From Owenia fusiformis (lineage: Eukaryota > Annelida > Polychaeta > Sabellida > Oweniidae), in the NCBI GenBank assembly GCA_903813345.2, contig CAIIXF020000011.1, positions 12,631,754-12,695,753 on the forward strand: a stretch of DNA of 64,000 bases, given 5' to 3'. Shown here in pieces: positions 57,701-64,000 of the stretch. The stretch's first letter is position 1. Each line of letters begins with the position of its first letter. The position numbers and the translations under genes were made by a program. Under the pieces are notes generated by a model. That model made no database searches and was not told the origin of the DNA. It saw only the letters and a program-made list of their open reading frames with translations.

Positions 57701-58084
57701 AATCGTATATAATCGTTTATAAATTACAAAGTTATATATTGGCCGAGGTTACAGAATTTCCTTGGTTCTAGACTGTACTTTGGATTTATACTTGGAAAAT
57801 AGATACTAGTAGTTGAGACTAATAGTAGTTGAAATTAAAAGATGTTTTAATCAACATGCGAATATTTTAAGTAAATAAACCTTATTGGAAAAAATAAAAA
57901 ATGATTTTTCTAAAAGCAATTTGTAAAAATCTGTAACATGTAATAGTTACATTACATAAATTATATTACATGCTAATGGTCTATCAATGTACATGTACAC
58001 ATGCCTGTAAACACTACTAATTTCTCTCAATATGTATCTAGTAGTTTATATCAATAACACTTTTATTTTCTCTTTCAGCCTTAG
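24707..58084 (+). CDS. Gene B: signal peptide - SUEL lectin - basic linker - CUB - Thr stalk - transmembrane protein
   Basis: Ten exons join in one frame: 24707-24779, 25092-25234, 25733-25889, 54293-54658, 54761-54960, 55220-55367, 55619-55777, 56104-56179, 57249-57411, 58079-58084, giving 496 residues. The start is supported by an in-frame stop at 24680 and a hydrophobic signal peptide (1 to about 24). SUEL domain 32-124, basic linker 125-246, CUB 254-361, Thr-rich stalk about 377-395, membrane span about 416-438, cytoplasmic tail 439-496. A type I membrane protein, co-oriented with and paralogous to gene A. At least two other C-termini are encoded (see terminal exons). Intron 3 is 28.4 kb, nearly all transposon array. 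It is possible, though less likely, that the lectin exons and the CUB exons belong to separate transcripts; an RNA read across the intron would settle it. Confidence 0.75.
25092..25234 (+). CDS. Gene B exon 2: SUEL lectin domain, first half
   Basis: Acceptor TTTCCAG, donor GTACAG; phase 1 in, phase 0 out. Residues 25-72 contain C32, C46-K-P-G-D-M-I-L-I and C68, matching the C-P-P-G-x-x-I-x-I start of SUEL domains. The YGR motif common in rhamnose-binding members reads L-Q-G here, so rhamnose binding is not implied. Confidence 0.85.
25733..25889 (+). CDS. Gene B exon 3: SUEL lectin domain, second half
   Basis: Acceptor CTTACAG, donor GTGAGT; phase 0 in, phase 1 out. Contains C75, C91-I-G-K-E-S-C97, C109 and the closing N-Q-V-M-Y-Y-C122. 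C-x-G-K-x-S-C is the most typical SUEL signature. The usual DPC motif is M-P-R-C. Confidence 0.9.
25890..27680. other. Gene B intron 3, part before the array
   Basis: Mostly unassigned. It holds a LINE-type 3' end (about 26110-26220), a 14-base poly-G run (26221-26234), and a GC-richer block at 26735-26950 of unknown origin. No exon with suitable phase was recognised. Confidence 0.4.
26110..26220 (+). mobile_element. Probable LINE 3' end
   Basis: ACCCGAAAGGGATTTTTAGTACAATAAAGCATTGAATAA resembles the 3' tail of many invertebrate LINEs, just after a T-rich stretch. Only the tail is recognisable; no reverse-transcriptase sequence precedes it. Confidence 0.4.
27683..30640 (+). mobile_element. 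Array copy 1 (five heads)
   Basis: Five tandem copies of the ~57-bp head start at 27683, 27741, 27798, 27855 and 27910, followed by the leader and several ~477-bp units. From about 27966 to the end it matches copy 4 almost base for base at a constant offset of 6704. Confidence 0.75.
28084..28096 (+). promoter_or_regulatory. AGGTCA direct repeat with 1-base spacer (DR1), one per array copy
   Basis: AGGTCAAAGGTCA is the classic binding site of RXR/HNF4/COUP-type nuclear receptors. Perfect copies also lie at 32569, 34788, 37471, 46917, 49051, 50467 and 52553, and one-mismatch versions at 30764, 39228 and 41089, at the same place in all 11 array copies. Binding is not shown by sequence alone. 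Confidence 0.45.
30641..32235 (+). mobile_element. Array copy 2
   Basis: No head. Leader with the one-mismatch motif AGGTCAAACGTCA at 30764, then units. Its last part is nearly the same as the end of copies 1 and 4. Confidence 0.7.
32236..34664 (+). mobile_element. Array copy 3 (four heads)
   Basis: Heads at 32239, 32294, 32344 and 32395. Body close to copy 1 up to about 33870. The tail is a TACCTAC/CTCAGCTACTT minisatellite at 34416-34620. Confidence 0.75.
34665..37344 (+). mobile_element. Array copy 4, near-identical to copy 1
   Basis: Headless, 2.68 kb, aligned without net gaps to copy 1. It is the most recent duplication in the array together with the copy 8/10 pair. Confidence 0.75.
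37345..39040 (+). mobile_element. Array copy 5 (3' end missing)
   Basis: Ends at AAATCTGGAGTCTTA without the TTGAAC...GTTCAA hairpin and CTAG; the next head begins at 39051. Confidence 0.65.
39051..40956 (+). mobile_element. Array copy 6 (one head)
   Basis: One full head hairpin, leader with AGGTCAAATGTCA at 39228, diverged units, complete CTAG end. Confidence 0.7.
43430..44880 (+). repeat. Minisatellite, left arm, ~42-bp unit
   Basis: Alternating 19- and 23-base half-units sharing TAAAACTAAGACC; variants are single changes such as CCTCC for CCCCC, GTTAT for GTAAT, and AAGCCCC for AAGACCC. Some variants recur in blocks, suggesting growth by multi-unit duplication. Confidence 0.9.
45500..46345 (-). 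repeat. Minisatellite, right arm, inverted
   Basis: The same unit read as GGTCTTAGTTTTATAACAGGG and TTAGTTTTATTACGTGGGGG. G-run length varies from 4 to 9 or more, more than in the left arm. Confidence 0.9.
46795..48861 (+). mobile_element. Array copy 8
   Basis: About 2.07 kb. Duplicated as copy 10 at an offset of 3550, with very few differences including one 1-bp gap. Minisatellite tail at 48570-48815, 3' end variant TTCACAAATCTAG. Confidence 0.7.
48862..50344 (+). mobile_element. Array copy 9 (one head, pyrimidine tract)
   Basis: One head at 48865. Near its 3' end 50043-50230 is a TCCTATCCTTCC microsatellite instead of the CTCAGCTACTT tail. Confidence 0.7.
50345..52410 (+). mobile_element. 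Array copy 10, near-identical to copy 8
   Basis: Same leader, units, minisatellite tail and 3' end variant as copy 8. Confidence 0.7.
52411..54139 (+). mobile_element. Array copy 11
   Basis: Last copy. It ends TTGAACTTGTTCAATTTACATGTCTAG at 54139, followed by unique sequence leading to the probable linker exon. Confidence 0.7.
54293..54658 (+). CDS. Gene B exon 4 (probable): basic linker between lectin and CUB
   Basis: 122 open residues, AG before 54293 and GTAGTG at 54659; phase 1/1, so it fits between exon 3 and the CUB exon or can be skipped in frame. Rich in K, R and Q, with a cluster R-R-K-T-K-R-S-R that could be cut by a proprotein convertase, and one N-I-S sequon. No cysteine and no known domain. 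The upstream pyrimidine tract is weak, and the exon starts only about 150 bases after the transposon array, so it is less certain than its neighbours. Confidence 0.55.
54761..54960 (+). CDS. Gene B exon 5: CUB domain, first part
   Basis: A strong pyrimidine tract and TTTGCAG precede 54761 and GTGAGT follows; phase 1 in, phase 0 out. Has C254, the CUB signature G-F-L-S-T-P-N-Y-P-D-S-Y (265-276), C282-H-C284 with an N-M-T sequon, and C309. Confidence 0.9.
55220..55367 (+). CDS. Gene B exon 6: CUB domain, second part
   Basis: The acceptor TTCTTAG precedes 55220 and the donor GTAAAT follows; phase 0 in, phase 1 out. C326 completes the second CUB disulfide and the domain ends K-G-F-W-L-Q-Y-E, as expected for the last strand. 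Confidence 0.9.
55405..55650 (+). repeat. Tandem duplication spanning the stalk exon acceptor
   Basis: 55409-55533 and 55538-55650 are diverged copies: both contain TTCAACCATGTACCTA, ACCAACGA, TATAACATTTC, GTAACATT and GGTATTTTGT. The upstream copy of the exon start meets an in-frame TAG, so only the downstream one is usable. Confidence 0.75.
55619..55777 (+). CDS. Gene B exon 7: Thr-rich stalk
   Basis: Acceptor TTGTAG, donor GTAAAA; phase 1/1. Opens with C371 soon after the CUB domain (compare C152 in gene A), then a Thr/Pro run likely to be O-glycosylated. A decayed duplicate of the start of this exon lies just upstream at 55490-55533. Confidence 0.85.
56104..56179 (+). CDS. Gene B exon 8: transmembrane segment
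   Basis: Acceptor GATTATAG, donor GTAAGA; phase 1 in, phase 2 out. Encodes a long hydrophobic stretch (I-I-I-A-A-V-I-G-F-I-V-L) closed by R-F-R, matching gene A exon 7 in phase and layout. Confidence 0.9.
56599..56740 (+). CDS. Gene B alternative terminal exon: Cys-cluster cytoplasmic tail
   Basis: A pyrimidine-rich stretch and TTCATCAG precede 56599. Joined in phase 2 to the membrane exon it reads S-S-F-C-C-C-C-Y-G-D-A-S-P-E-D-D and runs 46 more codons in total to TAA at 56738, giving a 487-residue protein. Four cysteines directly under the membrane suggest palmitoylation. The acceptor is a CAGCAG tandem, which would give variants differing by one Ser. AATAAA at 57038 could end this transcript. 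Whether it is the main or a minor form cannot be told here. Confidence 0.6.
57038..57043 (+). terminator. AATAAA signal for the Cys-tail isoform
   Basis: Canonical poly(A) signal about 300 bases after the stop at 56738, before exon 9. Consistent with an alternative last exon. Confidence 0.4.
57249..57411 (+). CDS. Gene B exon 9: basic, Pro/Gly-rich cytoplasmic tail
   Basis: The acceptor CTTACAG precedes 57249; phase 2 in, phase 0 out. Encodes R-K-R-H-M-E-K, a His/Lys stretch, a P-P-G-S-P-G-A-P-G-G-P segment of SH3-ligand type, and an acidic end. If the donor at 57412 is not used, the frame runs 17 more residues with two Tyr, ending S-S-S-Y-F, to a stop at 57463-57465. Confidence 0.7.
58079..58084 (+). 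CDS. Gene B exon 10: last codon and stop
   Basis: The strong acceptor TTCTCTTTCAG precedes 58079, where phase 0 gives CCT TAG: Pro then stop. The exon would be almost entirely 3' UTR. The good acceptor and preserved phase support it, but it rests on one codon. Confidence 0.45.
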   Translation, partial: P

Positions 58085-60065
58085 ACCACTGTTGCTGTGC
58101 TTGCTATATGTATACTAAAACATTAACAGACTGCCAATTAACAAACGCAATACTTTGCTCATGGACTTAAAAATTGCATAGTCTTAAAACACATAGTGAT
58201 GTACACAAGGTCAGACTATAACCTTGTAATTGAGAATAGTCATTCTTTTAGTAGCATTCTGTATAGATGTGTAATAACACTAGGAGCCTACAGACTAACA
58301 AAGGTATTGCTTATAATAATAACCTAAAGCCTATAGACTAACATAGGAGCCTGTCCTTAACAACCCATTTCCTAAACACTATAACAACCTTGACTTTGTA
58401 TAGTTATAAAATATATAAAAGCCTTGACTATGCAGAGTAATAAATTAAGTTAAAATATAACGTAACGCCTGCAGCCTAACAAAAGGCTTTGACTATATAA
58501 TAACCCAGTGCCTTCAAAAGTGGCTGCCAATATTCTAACAAATGCCTACAAAGATAGTGATGCAGTCCTGTCATGTAGTCTAAATACATTATATATTTAC
58601 AATATGAAAGTCATAGTTTCAGAGTTTGGTGTAGTATAAAGGAGATGATACAATTCAAAGATTCAATCTGTATAACTTAATTAAGAGAGATGTCGATTCA
58701 ATTCAATTCAATTCCTTTTGTAAATATATATATATATATACAGTACAGTACATAAATATGATTAGGGGTTATTATTTTCCATTATGATGTTGATTTATGC
58801 TACTGCGCTATCTTTTATTACATATACACTGTACTATGGTGTAAAATAATAAAAGTCATGACTGATTTGTTAGTCTCAAGTGGAACTATAACTTTTTACA
58901 GGCCCGTAGCCAAGATTTGTCAAGGAGGGTTCAGTTTTCAAAAATTTCCAGGGGGGTTCACATTTGACAATTTTGGCCCAAATATGGCTAAAACACACTA
59001 CTATACCCCCATACTGTATCCTGTATTCCTTTAAAAGAAGTACAGGCTACAGGGAAGTTGCAAATGGAGGACGTTTGTTTATTTCCATAGTTCTGAATGT
59101 ATACTAGATTTTACACATATTCTAAGCGTTCTACTATACATTGTATAGATTCATCGAGCAGTTTGCAACGTATTATTACCAGAAAAGCCCAATGGACAAA
59201 GATAGAGAATACCCGCTCCATTTGCAACTTAACCGTACCCTGTATCATTTTTAAATGTGGTCACGTGGTAGGGTAGTGTGTAAAATCACTCGAGAAGTGC
59301 TCAAAGTGCTGAAAAACTGCATGATTTTGAAAGAATTTTTGGCCGGGGGGGGGGGAGGGTTCGCCCGAACCCTGCGACCCTAGGAAAAACCGTTTAAAAA
59401 GATGCAAAAGGAAATCGTACAAATCAAGTGCCTCATTGGTCAGGTTTTCTTGTGGCTATATGTTGGACTGTATGTAACATAACATCATTTGACATGTTGC
59501 GCAATATGTAAGTTATAATTAAAAAACAACATTTGCTGCTATGTGTAACAATTCTAAATTTAACTTAACATGTGTTTTCTTCATACTTAGACTACATGTA
59601 TGTTAATAATTTCACCGTTAGATATTTCATGTTGATATACATGAAGTATCATGACACACGACATTCAGTGTCCAAGGTCCATTTGTTCTATTTCTTGATA
59701 TTTTCAAAAAATTGTGTTCAGTTATTGCATTTAGTTAGATAGTCATATAATGTACAGTAAAAGCAAATGTATTTTGAATCTAAAGTAAATGTATTTTGAA
59801 TCCAGTACTAAATGAAAGAGTTTTCAAATATTTCAATTAAAAGAACAACTGTAAATATGTGGTTTTCTGTATGTTATTTTAAAACAATAAACAAAAAAAT
59901 GGACAAATCGTTTGTTTTATGTGTTATAATACAGTTTTTGTTTGCGTTGGTAATAGTTACCTTACTATAATGAAGTATTATCTTATCACCTGAATCAATA
60001 GATGCTATTGCCTGGGTAATATTTCTGAAAGTGGCCAAGAAATTAAATAAAAGAAGTTTTAAAAA
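58085..60065 (+). other. Gene B probable 3' UTR and downstream flank
   Basis: No coding frame. AATAAA-type signals occur near 58847, 59886 and 60045. The first part (58260-58560) has a weak repeat of GCCTACAGACTAACAAAGGxxTTGACTATA. A (TA)n run sits at 58727-58740 and a transposon-like patch at 58903-59385. Confidence 0.4.
58903..59385. mobile_element. Transposon-like patch with G-run and GGTTCG palindrome
   Basis: Begins GGCCCGTAGCCAAGATTTG and ends in a G-run, GGGTTCGCCCGAACCC and TGCGACCC. This kind of sequence is common at the ends of invertebrate DNA transposons, but no inverted termini were found. Confidence 0.35.
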
Positions 60066-60439
60066 ATAAAAGCAAACACAAATTCCTCAGGCTATCAACA
60101 CATGTGGATATCGCCTGCATGTGGAGTGGTCAGAGATGTCTGTCCGAAGTCTAAAAGCCAGCTCTTTTGAAACTAGGAGCAGATGTGATAGCTAGATGTA
60201 CCAAACACAAACTTTGTGGGCTTGGTGCATGATCAAAATTTATATAACTTTGAATCCACGTGTTGACCAACTCAAAGATAATATAACCTCTCTCATGAGA
60301 CTTCTAAAAACATCATCTAAAATGTTAAGTAAATAAAACGCCATGACGTACTCTCATAATTTAGAGAAAAGTTGATTTCATATTGAATTGCACACTTTAA
60401 AAATTGATAATAGCAATTTTACTAGACTAAGTGCATACG

Positions 60440-60560
60440 TAGTTGGAATTTCGTATTTTAAAACGGTCCCGAGCACCTCACATGCAATCTCATTTTCATT
60501 TTCTTATGGAGAAACCCCCCCCCCTCCCAAAGCTTGTTCGCTTCGCTCACTCGTGGCAAT
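60440..60560. repeat. Dispersed repeat, copy 1 (partner at 62690-62800)
   Basis: GGAATTTCGTATTTTAAAACG, TTTCATTTTCTT and GTTCGCTTCGCTCACTCGTGGCA recur in the same order at about 62690-62800. Confidence 0.6.
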
Positions 60561-60566
60561 ATATGA

Positions 60567-60800
60567 TTGTTTCCCCCATTCATTTTTGATTTAGTAAGCT
60601 CTAACGAGAATATTCAAAATCGGTTCCTGAGACAACCAGGAAGGCATCATAGAATATTCTCTCCAATTGGCAATTATTTCAAGAAATCGACCATTCTCAG
60701 GGCTCTGACCATTTTGGATGATATACCGTATAATGACTGGAAAGGCCAAACAATTTCTAGATTTAAAAGGTTTGTAGGTAGTCTTACTTTAAGACCCTGC
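60567..60800 (+). mobile_element. LINE reverse-transcriptase C-terminal fragment
   Basis: An open stretch reads F-S-P-I-G-N-Y-F-K-K-S-T-I-L-R-A-L-T-I, then D-I-P-Y, then I-S-R-F-K-R. This matches the end of CR1/Jockey-type reverse transcriptases (F-K-K-S, then W-N-x-L-P, then F-K). The conserved W-N is replaced by L-D. A short, dead fragment. Confidence 0.5.
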
Positions 60801-60884
60801 CCTCTCTCTTTATACCAGTGTGATGTAGATAAACAATCGTAGTGTTTATAAACCACTCATATCGATCCTAATTGCCATAATACC

Positions 60885-61260
60885 CAGTGCGATGTTTTTT
60901 CATCAGCTATGTGATCATTTGAAGCTGACAACTTTGGGTGTCATAGAGATACAGTGATAATTGGGAACTGATAAATATGGATCGCATAGACACATACAGA
61001 ACCTGAAATGGATCTCATAGATATATTTATACAAAGTGATCATTGGAAGCTGAGGATAAAGTCCAATCGTCCACAATCGTAGTGTTTATAATCCACACAT
61101 ATTCTAATTGCAATAATACCTAGTGTGGTGTTTTTGTCATCAGCTACGTGATAATTTGAAGCTGACAACTTTGGGTCTTATAGAGATAAAGTGATAATTT
61201 GGAGCTGACTGGATCTTGAACATGTGATATTTTGAAGCTGACAATTATGGATCGCATGAG
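60885..61260. repeat. Degenerate repeat: GTGATAATTTGAAGCTGACAACT units
   Basis: Units of about 45-55 bases combine GTGATCATTTGAAGCTGA, CAACTTTGGGT and CATAGAGATACA. The same family recurs at 62150-62400. Confidence 0.6.
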
Positions 61261-61269
61261 CCATTTATT

Positions 61270-61592
61270 CAGTTTATATTTAGAAAACCGCAGTATATCT
61301 TGCTGGGGATAATTACTTCGATTATTGAGGGATCGCCTGATTTGGGGATTGGTACGGTTATAATACTTACCTTTATTCCATTCCGTTGTGGTCGTGCCGG
61401 AATCAAAGCAATATGAGCATATCTTGTGCAAGAGCGAGTTAGAGTGGTCATCCACTCCCATATGGCTTTGCGTACTTTTGCCCGAAACACACTATGCACT
61501 TCATCAAGTGTTATTCCTTCGTTCAATTCCGGGTCCGCGCGCTCGGCACAAGGGCTTGATGTCGGCAAACTTATCCCGATGTTGATCATCAA
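61270..61592 (-). mobile_element. LINE reverse-transcriptase fragment, minus strand
   Basis: On the minus strand an open frame reads L-N-E-G-I-T-L-D-E-V, and later I-T-V-P-I-P-K-S-G-D-P, both typical of the region just before the first catalytic motifs of LINE reverse transcriptases. The rest is missing. It is flanked by the repeat blocks at 60.9 and 62.2 kb. Confidence 0.5.
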
Positions 61593-62149
61593 ATTTTAAT
61601 TTGGATCCGACTGATACATACTGGCAAAATCATTCTCCAAATGTTAAGTGCATCAGATTCGATCGTTATAAGGAACCATGTTTGTCAATATTGTATCAAA
61701 ATCGCGTTCATTTGTTATCCCTATCTTTCAAATCTCTTTCCAAAGAGAATGTTGATCTGTACTATCAAATAAATATAGAAGAGCCTTTTATTCATCCACC
61801 TGATCGATGACCTGACCTGATCCTTTTCAGGCGTCGATTTAGTTCCGAGGAGGCCAGGCCCAAGTTCTGCTCATTTGTAAGAATGCGCATGCGGCCCATT
61901 GTTTCAGCTACTTCTTGGATCACTGAATTATCCATAAAAATATTTGGCATTGGATCCCTTTTCAATTTTGTGTTTACAAATTTGGGATCACTCGATCGTG
62001 TTTCTTGCTGTTATCTGTTTAATGAGCAAACGGCATGCAGTAATGAACGATCTGGTATTTTATCTGGTGCTGCCACCTAGTGCTTGGTTACAATATCAGT
62101 AGTTTTAACCAGTACATAAGTTGCTCATGTGGAACAAGCATATTATAGT
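61593..62149. other. Intergenic, unassigned
   Basis: Two short plus-strand open frames (61601-61810 and 61883-62080) show no domain or splice context. They may be further LINE debris. Confidence 0.35.
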
Positions 62150-62400
62150 TCACTACCGATCATTGGAAGTTGATAACTATATGGATATCATAGATCCATA
62201 CAGGAGCTTACATGAATCTCATAGTAGATATATTCAGTGATCATTGGAGCCTAATAACTATGGATCTCGTAGACATACAGGAATACAGTGATAATTTGGA
62301 TATAATTTCAACTATGCATCTCATAGAGACAATGATAATTTGGAGCGGACAACTATGGATCTATACTATAGATACATATAGTGATATTTAGAAGATGATA
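62150..62400. repeat. Second block of the GTGATAATTTGGAGC repeat
   Basis: CATTGGAAGTTGATAACTATATGGATATCATAGATCCATACAG and later variants match the 60.9-kb block in the same orientation. Confidence 0.6.
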
Positions 62401-62689
62401 CGAGGTGATTCCGATTGGCACATAATAAGATAATAGAGGAGTTTCTATAAAGCAAATGGAATCTCGCTAATTCTGATTTTTCGTGGGATTTTAAGAGATT
62501 CATATATTACACCCCCAGTGTCTTACCTTTCCGTCTTTTGAATACCATATTTGAATTCAATGAAACGTTTTCTACAGATACAATTTTAATGGCGTAGCGT
62601 CATATATGCATAAAACAACATGAATTTCCCCCATTTTAAAAATAGATAAAAAGGGCCAATATATTTTACATTTTATTAGTCCATAGCGG

Positions 62690-62800
62690 AATTTCGTATT
62701 TTAAAACGTCCCAGAAAGCATCAACTGTAATTTCATTTTCTTCGGGGGAGAATCCATCCCCGGGCATCGCTCAAAGATCGTTTGCTCACTCGTGGCATCG
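62690..62800. repeat. Dispersed repeat, copy 2
   Basis: Second copy of the 60440-60560 repeat, diverged. Followed at 62826-62875 by a G/C-run patch (GGCCCGGAGCCAGGGGGG) that resembles a transposon end. Confidence 0.55.
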
Positions 62801-63025
62801 CGCATCACACTGTAAGAAAGGAGGCAGGCCCGGAGCCAGGGGGGCTCGGGGGGCTCGTGCGACCCCCCCCCAGATATCTCCTAAAATAATGTGGACCTAC
62901 CTTTTTTGCTTTCTTGAAGAACATTTCGAGGTAGAAGGTAACATTTGGTGACATATGTACGGTGTATTTTGATGTGATTGGCACTTTCTTTTTATAAAAT
63001 TCTAAATTGACCAGAATAGCGAGGC

Positions 63026-63430
63026 AACTAAATGATTTGGAAATGAATCACATATTTTGATCCTTTAATCGCTCGATCAGAAGGTGCCAAATAAGCCTAA
63101 ATATTTTGATTCTCGAATTGCCCAGAACGCATTAAATCAGCCCAAAATTCTTAACTTTTTCAGGGGAGCAGGCCCCTGGTTTTTAATAAATCATATATTT
63201 TGATCCTAGAATCGCTCAGAACGTGTCAAATAAGCCTAAAAACTAAATGATTTGGAAATGAATCACATATTTTGATCCTTTAATCGCTCGATCAGAAGGT
63301 GCCAAATAAGCCTAAATATTTTGATTCTCGAATTGCCCAGAACGCATTAAATCAGCCCAAAATTCTTAACTTTTTCAGGGGAGCAGGCCCCTGGTTTTTA
63401 ATAAATCATATATCTTGATCCCTGGAACGA
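63026..63430. repeat. Tandem duplication, ~215-bp unit
   Basis: 63026-63240 and 63241-63430 are near-identical (AACTAAATGATTTGGAAATG through GGGAGCAGGCCCCTGG). A third diverged partial unit follows at about 63490-63535. Confidence 0.8.
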
Positions 63431-63537
63431 TCAGAACGCATTAGAATCGCCCAGAATGCGCTAAAAAGCCTAAAAGTTCAATTTTTGAAAAAATAAACCA
63501 TATATTTTGATCCTAGAATCTCTCAGATCGCACTAAG

Positions 63538-64000
63538 GCTCCAATCACACTAGTTCAAACTAGTTCTCAACCGTTCTTTCCAGCCTACGAAAAATCCGTT
63601 AAACGGGCTAAGTCTGGGCTGCGGTCGGGAAATATGTCAAAAATAATTAGCCACTTCGTTCATAAACAGTCCAGGTACGTCTATCTCATTCCTAGTTCGT
63701 TCAGGTCGCATCATGTCGGTATGCACACGCACTACAAATTGATATCCGATGGCACATCGTCGTTAACTCGTCCGTAGTAGGGTCGAAGTACGGCAATTAC
63801 GTTCCTAGTCTATTAGGTCATCTCGTTAGAAGTATGTTGTCACACGAACTAATTTCAAAACGGTATGGTCGCCATCGAATTTTGAACCATTTCAAAATTC
63901 TAAAATCACCTTCCCGTCTAAGAACGTTCATGATGTTCGTAAATAGACCTCAGTTTAAAACCAGTTTTGAAGAACGCAGTGGCAACTTGTTTTGCTATAT
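63538..64000 (+). mobile_element. Second copy of the TATCACACCAAACT-type element, cut by the window end
   Basis: GGCTCCAATCACACTAGTTCAAACTAGTTCTCAACCGTTC and CGGTCGGGAAATATGTCAAAAATAATTAGC match 17497-17600, and AAGAACGCAGTGGCAACTTGTTT matches 17866-17888. Confidence 0.7.

Overview
This is a gene-sparse, AT-rich stretch of animal nuclear DNA. The genes are split into many exons with GT/AG introns, and they encode SUEL-type lectin and CUB domains joined to mucin-like stalks and single membrane spans. Introns and intergenic DNA are packed with MITEs, LINE fragments, satellites and a Helitron-like array. Such proteins are typical of marine invertebrates (lophotrochozoans, ambulacrarians, cephalochordates). 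I cannot name the species. I see no bacterial genes, CRISPR, rRNA, tRNA or virus-derived element.

Layout. 1-12996 (+) is gene A, a partial gene whose 5' end lies outside the window: end of a SUEL lectin domain, one CUB domain, a Thr-rich stalk, long charged low-complexity exons, a transmembrane exon and a 31-residue tail. A 7.1-kb intron (3959-11025) holds a long inverted-repeat element with LINE debris and a recent tandem duplication. 13000-24700 is intergenic: three copies of a GC-stem MITE, a GGGAC-rich patch, a diverged ~185-bp satellite that changes orientation near 20.66 kb, two inverted-repeat elements within it, and degenerate telomere-like sequence. 24707-58084 (+) is gene B, complete: signal peptide, SUEL, basic linker exon, CUB, Thr stalk, transmembrane exon, and at least two alternative terminal exons. 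Its third intron is 28.4 kb, of which 26.5 kb (27683-54139) is a head-to-tail array of 11 copies of a Helitron-like element. One copy is interrupted by a 2.98-kb foldback element with minisatellite arms. 58.1-64 kb is gene B 3' UTR and then repeat-rich intergenic DNA with LINE fragments and a second copy of an element seen at 17.5 kb.

Genes A and B lie in the same orientation, share domain order and mostly phase-1 splice junctions, and share an unusual CUB cysteine pattern. They look like tandem paralogues encoding type I cell-surface receptors or adhesion proteins. Their ligand and function are not shown by the sequence. All exon calls come from reading splice sites and frames by eye, without transcript evidence.
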